From: Candidatus Pelagibacter giovannonii
GTDB lineage: Bacteria > Pseudomonadota > Alphaproteobacteria > Pelagibacterales > Pelagibacteraceae
Assembly: GCF_012276695.1 (NCBI RefSeq)
Contig: NZ_CP038852.1
Location: forward strand, 310,001-374,000
Length of the DNA stretch: 64,000 bases
Direction: 5' to 3'
Shown here: in pieces, positions 18,761 to 27,507 of the stretch
How the letters are laid out: the number at the start of each line of letters is the position of its first letter
Position numbering within the stretch: position 1 is the stretch's first letter
Notes under the pieces: generated by a model
What the model was told of the DNA's origin: nothing
Databases searched by the model: none
Seen by the model: only the letters and a program-made list of their open reading frames with translations
Program-made: the position numbers and the translations under genes

Positions 18761-19234
18761 ATGATCGATCAAATCTATACATTCTTTACAATTGAAATGA
18801 TTTTTCTTTGGTTAAATCTGGGTGTCTTGCCTTTTTGGTTAATATTAGTCTTCTTTCCACAATCACAAATATGTAGAGCTTTTATTACATCAATTTTTCC
18901 TTTTATTATTTTAAGTTTCGCCTACGGTTATTTAACTTATATGCTGTTTAATGAAGGGTATGACTTTATAAGAAATTTTGAGCTATATTTAGGCCTAGAT
19001 TCAATTGGAAATTTGTTTAACGATAAATCCTTTTTGATTTTATTTTGGACTCATTTTTTATCTATCAATTTATTTTGTGGTGGATGGATTGTTAAAGACT
19101 CACAAAAATTTGGTATCAATAAAATAATAATGTCTTTTCCGCTATTAATAACTTATTTTATTGGTCCAATTGGACTTACTCTTTATTGGATTATAAGAAT
19201 TTTTTACGCAAAAAGAATTAATCTATATGACTAA
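18761..19234 (+). CDS. ABA4-like (DUF4281) membrane protein
   Basis: 157 residues from ATG 18761 with four membrane helices. FLWLNLGVLPFWLIL, the central WTHFLSINLFCGGWIVKDS and the C-terminal FIGPIGLTLYWIIR match the ABA4-like family, named after a plant neoxanthin-synthesis protein and common in marine bacteria with unknown function. A TTG start at 18731 would add ten residues; ATG is preferred. It overlaps the next gene by 8 bases. Confidence 0.8.
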   Translation: MIDQIYTFFTIEMIFLWLNLGVLPFWLILVFFPQSQICRAFITSIFPFIILSFAYGYLTYMLFNEGYDFIRNFELYLGLDSIGNLFNDKSFLILFWTHFLSINLFCGGWIVKDSQKFGINKIIMSFPLLITYFIGPIGLTLYWIIRIFYAKRINLYD

Positions 19235-19811
19235 AGAAATAGATTTCTATTTTGATTTCATAAGTCCCTATGCATATTTAGCTTATAAAAAAATTCAATC
19301 ATTACCAAAAGATATTAGAATAAATTATAAACCCATTTTATTAGGTGGTCTTCATAATTTAGAAGGAATAACGGCACCAGCATTTATCAAACCTAAATTA
19401 AAACACATGATGAATGACTGTTTGTTAATTGCAAAAAAAAATAATTTTGGTTTTAAATGGAATTCTAAATTTCCTATAAACTCATTAAATATTATGAGGG
19501 GTTATTTAGATATCAATTCATCAAATCAAGCACAATATGTTAAAATAATGTTCGATGCCTATTGGAAAGATGATCTGGATATCTCTAAAGAGAATATTTT
19601 AATACCACTACTTGTACAATGCAAGATTGATAAAAATATTTTTTTTAAAACAATTAAAGATCCTATTATTAAAAAAAAGCTAAAAGAAGCCACTAAGGAT
19701 GCTCATGAAAAAGAGATTTTTGGCGCACCCACTTTTATTGTCAATAATAAAATATTTTGGGGGCAAGATCGATTGGAGTTTGCCTTAGATGAATATAATA
19801 AAATAGATTAA
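19227..19811 (+). CDS. 2-hydroxychromene-2-carboxylate isomerase family (DsbA-fold)
   Basis: 194-residue thioredoxin-like protein of the HCCA isomerase/kappa GST family. The N-terminal FYFDFISPYAYLAYKK carries the family Ser-Pro active site in place of the DsbA CxxC, and FGAPTFIVNNKIFWGQDRL is the C-terminal cis-Pro motif. In this family a glutathione-dependent isomerisation is typical; the physiological substrate in SAR11-like cells is unknown. Its stop overlaps the convergent rhodanese gene by 4 bases. Confidence 0.85.
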   Translation: MTKEIDFYFDFISPYAYLAYKKIQSLPKDIRINYKPILLGGLHNLEGITAPAFIKPKLKHMMNDCLLIAKKNNFGFKWNSKFPINSLNIMRGYLDINSSNQAQYVKIMFDAYWKDDLDISKENILIPLLVQCKIDKNIFFKTIKDPIIKKKLKEATKDAHEKEIFGAPTFIVNNKIFWGQDRLEFALDEYNKID

Positions 19812-20191
19812 ACTATTTTAAAATCACTTTGACTAATTGCTGCAAAACCACCATCAATGTGAGAAACATTTTCAAAGCCCATTTCTTTTAATGATTTAGC
19901 TGCAAGCGCAGATCTTAATCCACCTGCACAAAATAAAACTATCTCTTTATTCATATCTAGTTTTCCTTCTTTAAAATATGGACCGTTTGGGTCTAACCAA
20001 AATTCTAGCATTCCACGGGGAATATGGTTTGAATTTTCCAATCTTCCCATTTTATCTAGCTCACCTTTTTCTCTAATATCTATTAAATTACACTTATTAT
20101 CTATTGATAGTTGGTGCGCTTCTTTAACAGATATAGTTTTCACCTCTTCTAGTGCTTGTGAAACTAACATTTGAGATGATTTAATATTCAT
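19808..20191 (-). CDS. Rhodanese-like domain protein
   Basis: 127-residue single rhodanese domain. The active-site loop is CAGGLRSALAAKSL (Cys at about residue 88) after the CH2A-like motif NLIDIREKGEL. Such proteins transfer sulfane sulfur. The N-terminal 15 residues look like a helical extension. No sulfur-donor partner is adjacent. Confidence 0.85.
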   Translation of the reverse strand: MNIKSSQMLVSQALEEVKTISVKEAHQLSIDNKCNLIDIREKGELDKMGRLENSNHIPRGMLEFWLDPNGPYFKEGKLDMNKEIVLFCAGGLRSALAAKSLKEMGFENVSHIDGGFAAISQSDFKIV

Positions 20192-20242
20192 CTATATATT
20201 AATATATAAAAATTAATTTAAATAAAGGTTTATTATATTTAT

Positions 20243-21025
20243 ATGTTACCAAATTTTCTAAAACCTTTTCATATAGATAACCAAAAACTAGTTAGAGTTG
20301 GTCCAAAACTTGATGGTGGCTATGTTATTGACAAAAAATCAATCCTTAATACTGATGTAATTATAGCATGTGGTTTAAATGACGACTGGGAATTTGAAAA
20401 GTCTTTTTTAAAAATAAACACTCAATGTATAGTGGAAGCTTATGACCATACAGTTAATAAAAAGTTTTGGGTAGAAAGATTTAAAAAAGATATTATACAT
20501 TTTTTTTTATTTAAAAAAATTAGATTAAAAAAGATTATTCATATTTTTAAATATTTAGATTATTTAATTTTTTTTAGAAATCAAAACAAACATTATATTC
20601 TTAAAATTGGAACGGAAGATGTTTACAACACAGCGATCAGTATTAATAAAATACTTGAAAATTACCAAAATGTAATATTGAAAGTCGATATTGAGGGTGA
20701 TGAATATAAAGTGCTTGATCAAATTTTAAATAACTCCAATAAAATTAATACCTTAATTATTGAATTTCATGACATTCATAAAAATATAGATAAAATTGAA
20801 GACTTTATTAATATATCTAAAGAACTTAAATTAATTCATATACATGCTAACAATTTTGCAGGACTAAATGAAGATGGTGATCCCAATGTTATAGAATTAA
20901 CTTTCACAAATATTAATAAGAATGAACTAAGTTTAGTAAAAACAGATAAGTCTTTTCCTGTGGAACAATTAGATTATAAAAACATAAATAGAATTGAAGA
21001 CATTTATCTAAAATTTAATGACTGA
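20243..21025 (+). CDS. FkbM-family methyltransferase-like protein
   Basis: 260 residues. LKVDIEGDEYKVLDQIL is the diagnostic FkbM-type SAM methyltransferase strand-loop, and VRVGPKLDGGYVIDK near the start is common in FkbM proteins acting on sugars. It overlaps a GT9 glycosyltransferase by 8 bases, so the two probably modify and build a surface glycan. The middle (residues 75-115) is a very basic, aromatic insertion. Confidence 0.75.
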   Translation: MLPNFLKPFHIDNQKLVRVGPKLDGGYVIDKKSILNTDVIIACGLNDDWEFEKSFLKINTQCIVEAYDHTVNKKFWVERFKKDIIHFFLFKKIRLKKIIHIFKYLDYLIFFRNQNKHYILKIGTEDVYNTAISINKILENYQNVILKVDIEGDEYKVLDQILNNSNKINTLIIEFHDIHKNIDKIEDFINISKELKLIHIHANNFAGLNEDGDPNVIELTFTNINKNELSLVKTDKSFPVEQLDYKNINRIEDIYLKFND

Positions 21026-22019
21026 AAAAATTTGTATTACTTACTCACATCACAAATTAGGTGATTTAATTTGGCAATTACCTTATATAAAAGCCATAAG
21101 TGAACATCACAATAAAAAAATTGATTTAATTGTTAGAGAAAAGACACAAGCTAAAGAAATTTTAAAAGATCTTAATTACATAAATATAATTCATTATAAT
21201 AATTTTAGAAAAAAATTTTTTTACTGGGTAGACGTTTTTAAACTTAAGAAAATATATGCTAATGAAGATTACTCACATGTTTATATATTGGATAAAATTA
21301 ACAAGCCAGCAATAGCTGCGACACTTGCTAGAATTAAAAATATTATAGGCCCTGGCATCAAAAGACAGAAAAGATGGCTTACAAATAAAAACTTTCTAGA
21401 AGATAGAGATTGGCATTTAAGCTATTCAGAACAATCACAGAAATTACTAAAATTAAACAATATAGATGTTAAAGATGTTTATCCACACATAGAAGTTAAA
21501 CCTTCAAGTTTAGATAAGTTAAGAAAAAACTTTTCTTATAATGGAAAAAAGATAGCCTTTGGTGTAGATTCATTTGAGGATTATAAAATATGGTATGAGG
21601 AAAACTTTATTGAACTTGCAAATAAATTCTATGATAAAAAAGTTTTTGATTATATTTATTTAGTTTGTGGAAAAGATAAGCAACATATCGTTAAAAATAT
21701 TATAGCTAAATCAAATAGAAATTATTTTATTGATTGTTCTAACTTAAAATTAATTGATATCATTGGTGTAATAAAAGACTCTGATTTTTTTGTGGGTAAT
21801 AATTCTGGTCCTTTAAATTTAGCTGCTGCTTTAAATGTTAAGAGTTTTGGCTTATTTGCCAATACTCCAATAAGTCAATTAAAGTTTAGTAAGGTCTTAC
21901 CATTAGTGCCTGAAAATTATCTTGATAATCAATTTATTAAAAACCGAGAAGAAATGAAAAAACTCACTGCTGATAAAGTTTTTCAAGATATAATCAAATA
22001 TCTCAATAATCATATATAG
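21018..22019 (+). CDS. Glycosyltransferase family 9 (heptosyltransferase-like)
   Basis: 333 residues with GT9 features: the N-terminal HKLGDLIWQLPYIKAI (the usual ...GD...P) and the C-terminal nucleotide-sugar motif GNNSGPLNLAAALNV, with aspartate and glycine positions as in ADP-heptose transferases. Likely acts on lipopolysaccharide core. It is translationally coupled to the FkbM gene and followed after 5 bases by bcp. Confidence 0.82.
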   Translation: MTEKICITYSHHKLGDLIWQLPYIKAISEHHNKKIDLIVREKTQAKEILKDLNYINIIHYNNFRKKFFYWVDVFKLKKIYANEDYSHVYILDKINKPAIAATLARIKNIIGPGIKRQKRWLTNKNFLEDRDWHLSYSEQSQKLLKLNNIDVKDVYPHIEVKPSSLDKLRKNFSYNGKKIAFGVDSFEDYKIWYEENFIELANKFYDKKVFDYIYLVCGKDKQHIVKNIIAKSNRNYFIDCSNLKLIDIIGVIKDSDFFVGNNSGPLNLAAALNVKSFGLFANTPISQLKFSKVLPLVPENYLDNQFIKNREEMKKLTADKVFQDIIKYLNNHI

Positions 22020-22024
22020 ACAAT

Positions 22025-22486
22025 ATGATAAAGATAAATATAAAAGCTCCAAATTTTACTTTGAACTCTACAGATGGTAAAGTTTATTCTTTAAAAGATT
22101 CACTCGGCAAGTATGTGGTTATTTATTTTTATCCTAAAGATGACACACCAGGATGTACAATTGAGACTAATGATTTTAATAAATTATTACCTAAATTTAA
22201 AAAACTGAATTGTGATGTATTTGGTATTTCTAAAGATAATCTTAAAAGTCACCATAAATTTAAGAAAAAATATAAGATTAAATTTGATCTTTTATCTGAT
22301 GTAGAACTTGGTATTTTAAAAAAATACAAAGTTTGGGCTAAGAAGAAATTTATGGGTAGAGAGTTTATGGGAATAGTAAGAACTACTTTATTAATTGATC
22401 CAAATGCTAAAATTGCAAAAATTTGGGACAATGTAAAAGTTAAAGATCACGCTAAAGAAGTACTTGATACCTTAAAAAACATTTAA
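22025..22486 (+). CDS. bcp: Peroxiredoxin, Bcp/PrxQ type
   Basis: 153-residue thiol peroxidase. The peroxidatic cysteine is in YPKDDTPGCTIETNDF. Five residues later, where E. coli Bcp has its resolving cysteine, there is Asn, so this is a one-cysteine form by that criterion. It would reduce peroxides with thioredoxin or another thiol. Ends before a bidirectional terminator. Confidence 0.9.
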   Translation: MIKINIKAPNFTLNSTDGKVYSLKDSLGKYVVIYFYPKDDTPGCTIETNDFNKLLPKFKKLNCDVFGISKDNLKSHHKFKKKYKIKFDLLSDVELGILKKYKVWAKKKFMGREFMGIVRTTLLIDPNAKIAKIWDNVKVKDHAKEVLDTLKNI

Positions 22487-22495
22487 AAATAAAAA

Positions 22496-22520
22496 AGGCC
22501 CCAGTTAAGGGGCCTATTTT
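22496..22520. terminator. Bidirectional intrinsic terminator between bcp and amtB
   Basis: GGCCCC (22497-22502) pairs with GGGGCC (22509-22514) around a six-base loop, with A22496-T22515 extending it. On the minus strand it is followed by a run of T (ideal for amtB), on the plus strand by TATTTT (for bcp). Confidence 0.85.
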
Positions 22521-22548
22521 CTAACTAAAAGAGAGAGATAGTTATTTA

Positions 22549-23850
22549 TTAGTCTCTGATTGCGTAAGCTCTAACACCTATTTCCGCAACGTCAGTTCCA
22601 AGTTTTTCAGCTTCTTTACTGATACGTAATCCAACTGTTGCTTTCAAAGTTTTAAATATAATTAATGAAAGTATAAAACTGAATGAACATACGGCAATTA
22701 CACCTGTGAACTGAGAACCAAAAGATGCTTCTGCATTCGTAAGCGGAACTATCAATGTTCCAAATATTCCTGCAAACATATGTACTGGAATTGCACCAAC
22801 AACATCATCAAGTCCCATTCTTTCTAAAAATTTTGTACCAAAGTACATAATTAAAGAACCCATTGAACCAATGACAAGTGCCATACCTGGTGTTGGAGTT
22901 AGAGGTTCAGCAGTAATTGCCACTAAACCAGCTAATGCACCATTTAACATCATGACTACATCTGTTTTGCTATCAAGTAATCTTGTAACTATAGCTCCTG
23001 TTACAACACCAGCAGCACCAGCAAGGTGTGTATTGACTGCAATCTTAGTTATAGCAGTTACATCATCGAACGTTCCCATTGCAAGTTGACTAAAGCCATT
23101 AAATCCAAACCAACCAAACCATAAAAAAAATGTTCCAAGTGTAACTAAAGGAATACTTGAGGCTGCAAAAGGTACTAATGATTTAGTTTCACCTTTTTTC
23201 CCAAATCTACCTTCTCTGGCACCTAGTACTATTACACCTGCTAAGGCAGCAGCCCCACCACATGCATGAACAAGAGTTGATCCAGCAAAGTCTGAAAAAC
23301 CAGAAGTTGCTAGCCAGCCCCCACCCCATTGCCAGCCCATTGAAATTGGATAAATAAATCCACCCATTAATGTAGCAAAAATAAAGAATGGCCAAATTTT
23401 AATTCTTTCTGCAACTGCTCCTGAAACTATAGATACTGTTGCACAAACGAACATAGCCTGGAAGAACCAGTCAGAACTATCTGAATAACCTGTTTCAATG
23501 CTAGAGCTATCACCCCAAGTTGTAAATGTTCCTATATAACCACCTTCTGGAATGCCGTAAGCTAAATTATACCCAAATAAGAAAAAGACTATTGAACAAA
23601 TAGCAAATTTTCCAACATTCTTAGCTGCAATTGTTGAAACACTTTTTGTTGTAACTAAACCACATTCCAGCATACAAAAACCTGCTGCCATTAATGCTAC
23701 TAAGACTGCACCAATATAAAATGCTAAGGTATTAAATATATACTGACCTTCTGCTGAAATTGTTGTTTCAGCGACACCAGCATTAGTCATGCTTAATAAA
23801 AGTACTAAACTAATAAAGGGTGCTGTTATTATTTTAATTGTTTTTGTCAT
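22549..23850 (-). CDS. amtB: Ammonium transporter
   Basis: 433 residues from ATG 23850, which has a GGAGG ribosome site 6 bases upstream; an upstream in-frame start at 23862 lies before that site and is rejected. There is a signal peptide (cleaved about ...NAGVA), then eleven helices. The pore histidines are in STLVHACGGAAAL and AIPVHMFAGIFGTL, and ECGLVTTKS, GAVAERIK and FGWFGFNGFS are Amt signatures. No glnK gene adjoins it. A 19-base inverted repeat lies 74-92 bases upstream. Confidence 0.95.
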   Translation of the reverse strand: MTKTIKIITAPFISLVLLLSMTNAGVAETTISAEGQYIFNTLAFYIGAVLVALMAAGFCMLECGLVTTKSVSTIAAKNVGKFAICSIVFFLFGYNLAYGIPEGGYIGTFTTWGDSSSIETGYSDSSDWFFQAMFVCATVSIVSGAVAERIKIWPFFIFATLMGGFIYPISMGWQWGGGWLATSGFSDFAGSTLVHACGGAAALAGVIVLGAREGRFGKKGETKSLVPFAASSIPLVTLGTFFLWFGWFGFNGFSQLAMGTFDDVTAITKIAVNTHLAGAAGVVTGAIVTRLLDSKTDVVMMLNGALAGLVAITAEPLTPTPGMALVIGSMGSLIMYFGTKFLERMGLDDVVGAIPVHMFAGIFGTLIVPLTNAEASFGSQFTGVIAVCSFSFILSLIIFKTLKATVGLRISKEAEKLGTDVAEIGVRAYAIRD

Positions 23851-23923
23851 TAAGACCTCCATGTTTAAGCTTTCACTTATATTTAGAATGGTCTTTAAAA
23901 CTATTGTTGATTGGGAAATTTAG

Positions 23924-23942
23924 ATATGCAGTATTTGCATAT
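23924..23942. promoter_or_regulatory. Inverted repeat upstream of amtB
   Basis: ATATGCA (23924-23930), five bases, TGCATAT (23936-23942): a perfect 7+7 dyad in the amtB-HU gap. Its size and TGCA halves recall NtrC-type dyads, but the regulator is not determined. Confidence 0.45.
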
Positions 23943-23945
23943 ACT

Positions 23946-23978
23946 AACAGCCTTATTACATTTCAGTAAAAGGCTGTT
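23946..23978 (-). terminator. Terminator-like hairpin after the HU gene
   Basis: AACAGCCTT (23946-23954) pairs perfectly with AAGGCTGTT (23970-23978), 18 bases beyond the HU stop. No long T-run follows on the minus strand, so termination may be partial. Confidence 0.5.
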
Positions 23979-23996
23979 AATGAATTTGGTATTTAA

Positions 23997-24272
23997 TTAC
24001 TTATTAAATATTTCTTTAAGTGCTTTAGCTGGTAAAAACTTAACTTTTTGAGAAGCACCGATTTGAATTTGTTCTCCAGTTCTAGGGTTTCTTCCAACTC
24101 TAGCTTTTCTTTTTGCTACTTTGTAAGTTCCAAATCCAGCAATTTTCACTGTATCGTCACCTTTTAAAGCATCTAGAATAGTGTTTGTAATAGTATCAAA
24201 AGTACGCTCAGCGTCAGCTTTACTTAGGTTTAAAGAACCCGAAAGTTGCGCTATTAATTGTTTTTTGTTCAT
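23997..24272 (-). CDS. hup: HU-family DNA-binding protein
   Basis: 91-residue histone-like protein. MNKKQLIAQLSGSLNLSKADAE-like N-terminal helices, then GFGTYKVAKRKARVGRNP and the RNPRTGE DNA-arm motif are canonical for HU/IHF. Monocistronic, with a SD-like GGAGC before the ATG. No second HU/IHF gene is in the window, so whether it acts as a homodimer is unknown. Confidence 0.95.
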   Translation of the reverse strand: MNKKQLIAQLSGSLNLSKADAERTFDTITNTILDALKGDDTVKIAGFGTYKVAKRKARVGRNPRTGEQIQIGASQKVKFLPAKALKEIFNK

Positions 24273-24412
24273 TTATTTAGCTCCGGTTTTATTGGTTATT
24301 TTCACATAATTTACATAAAAGCCTATAAATCAAGCTTTTTATTAGTGTCTCTTAAAATAAAAACCCCAATATATGGTGATTTGTTAAATTGGTGTTGATA
24401 TAAAAGGGTTAT

Positions 24413-25546
24413 TTAAGAAATATAATTATTAAAAAACTTAAATAAACCAACGTCTTTTAGGTCATTAAATGTTGTAAAAAACATTAATGATAGCAGTAAA
24501 AACATTCCGATTCGAAAAAAACCTTCTTGAGCTTTTTGTGATAAGGGCCGCCCTAATACCTTTTCAATACCATAAAACATTAAGTGTCCACCATCTAACA
24601 TTGGAATTGGAAACAAATTTATTAACCCTAAGCTAATAGAAATGTAAGCCATAAGGCTTATGAAAGGTAAAATTCCAAATTCTGCAACTTGTCCACTGAT
24701 TTTTGCTATTCGAATTGGACCACCTAGCTGGGAGGTATCACCATTTCCAGTAAGCATGCTTCCAATGTATTTAAGACTAGAGGCGCTTACATAATAAACT
24801 TCATTAACTGCATAAAACAGTGCTTTAGCTGGACCAAGTTTGATGTGATTTACTTCATTATTATAGGCTCCAAGCTTAATACCAACCATTCTTTTACTGA
24901 TTTTGTTGCCAAGATTATCTTCTCCATCAACAATATTAGGTTTTACTCTAAAGGTTAAATCTTGATCATATCTGTTAACTGTAAAATTAATGAATTCATC
25001 AGTAGACATCATAATATATTTTGAAACTTCCATAATGCTTTTAACTTCATTACCATCAATTGAGACCACAATATCATTATCCTTAAGACCAGCTACCATT
25101 GCAGGGCTATCCTTTTGAACTTCGTTAATAACAGCTGGTGTAAAGTCTTTTCCAGCAAAGGAATAAACTGAAAAAAATATTAGAATTGCTAATAAAAAGT
25201 TAGCTAAAGGGCCGCCAAATACAATTAAAGCTCTTTGATACAAGGGCTTTAACACAAAAAGTTTATCCTGATCTTCTTTGCTGTATTCTTTGATAATTTT
25301 ATCATTATCAGCTTGGCTATAAACATTTCTATCACCAAAAAATTTAACATATCCCCCAAGAGGTATGACACAAACTTTCCATCTAGTGCCTGATTTATCA
25401 TTCCAACCGAACATTTCTTTACCAAAACCTATTGAAAAATCAGTAACCCCTACACCAAAACGTTTTGCAAAATAATAATGCCCATATTCATGAATAAAAA
25501 CTACGATAACAATTAAAACTATGAAGGGCAATATGTAAGACAACAT
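24413..25546 (-). CDS. rseP: Site-2 membrane metalloprotease
   Basis: 377-residue intramembrane protease of the RseP/S2P family. The zinc motif HEYGH is at about residues 19-23, a PDZ domain spans about 125-200 (KDSPAMVAGLKDNDIVVSIDG), and the second metal motif NLFPIPMLDGGH is near residue 316. It would cleave anti-sigma factors or leftover signal peptides in the inner membrane. In many proteobacteria it sits between dxr and bamA; here it stands between HU and an ABC exporter. Confidence 0.92.
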   Translation of the reverse strand: MLSYILPFIVLIVIVVFIHEYGHYYFAKRFGVGVTDFSIGFGKEMFGWNDKSGTRWKVCVIPLGGYVKFFGDRNVYSQADNDKIIKEYSKEDQDKLFVLKPLYQRALIVFGGPLANFLLAILIFFSVYSFAGKDFTPAVINEVQKDSPAMVAGLKDNDIVVSIDGNEVKSIMEVSKYIMMSTDEFINFTVNRYDQDLTFRVKPNIVDGEDNLGNKISKRMVGIKLGAYNNEVNHIKLGPAKALFYAVNEVYYVSASSLKYIGSMLTGNGDTSQLGGPIRIAKISGQVAEFGILPFISLMAYISISLGLINLFPIPMLDGGHLMFYGIEKVLGRPLSQKAQEGFFRIGMFLLLSLMFFTTFNDLKDVGLFKFFNNYIS

Positions 25547-25583
25547 GATTATAATCCAATAATACTATTTATCATTCTAATTT

Positions 25584-26351
25584 CTAGCTTTTAATATTAT
25601 AGCCTTTTTTAACTAGCATTGTGACCAAGATTATACAAACCACTAAAAAAAATACCATTGAGCTTATACTTATCCAAATATTAAAATCAGATACACCATA
25701 AAAAGAAAATCTTAAGCCATCAATTAGATAAACTACAGGATTAAAATAAGAAATTGTTTGCCAAAATGGTGGCAGCATATCAAGGGAGTATAAACTTCCT
25801 CCTAAAAATACCATAGGCGTTATCACCAATGATGGGATGATGGACATTTGTTCAAAGTTTTTACTAACAACACCAATTAAAAATCCAAATAAAGCAAATG
25901 TAAAAGAAACTAAAACTAATAAAAATATCATTAGTATTGGATACTTAACTGTAACATCAGCAAAAAATGAAGCAGTGACAAAAATTACAGCACCAACTAA
26001 TAATGTTTTAGTGGCTCCCGCACCAACAAAAGCAAGAACTGTTTCAAACGTTGAGATAGGTGCTGCTAAAATCTCATTAATAGTTCCATTAAATTTTGGA
26101 AAAAATATTCCAAACGAAGTATTACTTATTGATTGAGTTAATAGAGTTAACATTAACAAACCTGGTACAATGTAAGAACCATAACTAACACCATCAATTT
26201 TTTCAATATAGCCTCCAATGACTGAGCCAAAAACAACAAAATATAATGATGTAGATATTACTGGTGAAAGAATGGACTGACCTACAGTTCTTATAAATCT
26301 ATTCATCTCATGAACATAAATAGCTTTAAATCCGTAATAATTAAATTTCAT
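25584..26351 (-). CDS. yadH: ABC-2 type exporter permease, YadH-like
   Basis: 255-residue, six-helix ABC-2 permease. The start [20 protein letters not shown] and [17 protein letters not shown] near residue 185 follow E. coli YadH closely. It overlaps its ATPase by 11 bases. The exported substrate of YadGH is not established. Confidence 0.85.
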   Translation of the reverse strand: MKFNYYGFKAIYVHEMNRFIRTVGQSILSPVISTSLYFVVFGSVIGGYIEKIDGVSYGSYIVPGLLMLTLLTQSISNTSFGIFFPKFNGTINEILAAPISTFETVLAFVGAGATKTLLVGAVIFVTASFFADVTVKYPILMIFLLVLVSFTFALFGFLIGVVSKNFEQMSIIPSLVITPMVFLGGSLYSLDMLPPFWQTISYFNPVVYLIDGLRFSFYGVSDFNIWISISSMVFFLVVCIILVTMLVKKGYNIKS

Positions 26352-27276
26352 TGTTCTCCTTAACTAAGTCAACAAAAATTTTTTCTAATGAACTTTGTTC
26401 TGTTATCAAATCTTTTAACCTTAAACCTGCATCTTTAATATCTTTAAGTAAATCGGTAATTCCAGTCTTTTCACCTTTAACCTTATAAGAATAAGTTAAA
26501 GACATTTTTTTTTCATGAATAATTAAATTATACTTTTCTAACTCTTTTGGGATTTCCAATATCTTATCTTGTAATTCAATTGTTAGCTTTTTGTGACCCA
26601 TTCGTTTTATTAATTCATTCTTATCTTCAACAACAATTATTTCACCTTGATTTATAACTGCAACACGGTCTGCAATAGCTTCTGCTTCCTCTATATAATG
26701 TGTTGTTAAAATTATAGTAACACCGGTTTGTCTCAAATCTTCAACAACAAGCCACATGTCTTTTCTTAATTCAACATCAACACCAGCTGTTGGTTCGTCT
26801 AAAAATAATATTTGTGGTTCATGTGATAATGCTTTTGCAATTAAAACTCTTCTCTTCATGCCTCCTGATAATTCTTTTAATTTTATATTTTTTTTATCCC
26901 AAAGACTTAAATCTTTTAATATCTTTTCAATGTGTTCTGGTTTAGGTGACTTTCCATATAATCCTCTAGAATAAGATACAGTATCGAAAACTGTTTCAAA
27001 GGACTCTAAACTTATCTCTTGAGGCACCATTCCTATTCTTGATCTTGTTTCTCTATAATCTTTTATAATGTCAAAGTTATCAATTGTAACTGTCCCTGAA
27101 GAAGGCTTTACAATTCCACAAATAATACTGATTAAACTAGTTTTTCCGGCACCATTTGGTCCAAGCATTGCAAGGATTTCACCTTGTTTTACTTTGAGGC
27201 TAACATTATTAAGGGCTTTAAAACCATTGTCATAAACTTTAGATAAGTTGTTAATGGATATTTGGATTTCAGACAT
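26341..27276 (-). CDS. yadG: ABC exporter ATP-binding protein, YadG-like
   Basis: 311-residue ABC ATPase: Walker [10 protein letters not shown] (about residue 39), Q-loop region MVPQE, signature LSGGMKRR, Walker [11 protein letters not shown], then H-loop TTHYIEEAE. The sequence [10 protein letters not shown] and the C-terminal extension match YadG. Forms a two-gene exporter operon with yadH. Confidence 0.9.
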   Translation of the reverse strand: MSEIQISINNLSKVYDNGFKALNNVSLKVKQGEILAMLGPNGAGKTSLISIICGIVKPSSGTVTIDNFDIIKDYRETRSRIGMVPQEISLESFETVFDTVSYSRGLYGKSPKPEHIEKILKDLSLWDKKNIKLKELSGGMKRRVLIAKALSHEPQILFLDEPTAGVDVELRKDMWLVVEDLRQTGVTIILTTHYIEEAEAIADRVAVINQGEIIVVEDKNELIKRMGHKKLTIELQDKILEIPKELEKYNLIIHEKKMSLTYSYKVKGEKTGITDLLKDIKDAGLRLKDLITEQSSLEKIFVDLVKENNEI

Positions 27277-27435
27277 TTTGTTTGAGTGTATATAGTTACT
27301 AATGAAGTTAATTCAATAAACCTAATAAATTTTAGCATTATTTCAATAATTAATGTTCATATCTTAAGGTTAAAATTTGACTTAGTTTAATTATTTCTTT
27401 AATTAGTTTTTATATTCTTTTTTTTAAGAATATCA

Positions 27436-27505
27436 GTTTCTGGGGTGCTGTAAAAAGCTGAGAATATACCCAAAGAACCTGTTGTATAATCACAACGAAG
27501 GGAAA
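27436..27505 (+). promoter_or_regulatory. TPP riboswitch (THI element) of thiV
   Basis: The conserved elements are in order: GGGGTGCT (27442-27449), GCTGAGA (27457-27463), ACCCAAAGAACCTG and CGAAGGGAA (27496-27504). The final AAGGG (27498-27502) is also the ribosome site, 5 bases from the ATG at 27508. That means TPP binding would hide the ribosome site, pointing to translational control. This matches reported SAR11 thiV regulation. Confidence 0.93.
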
Positions 27506-27507
27506 AA

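Noticed and set aside
25837..26136. Plus-strand frame inside the yadH-like gene
   Set aside because: Antisense shadow; low-complexity Lys/Thr/Asn sequence with no family features.
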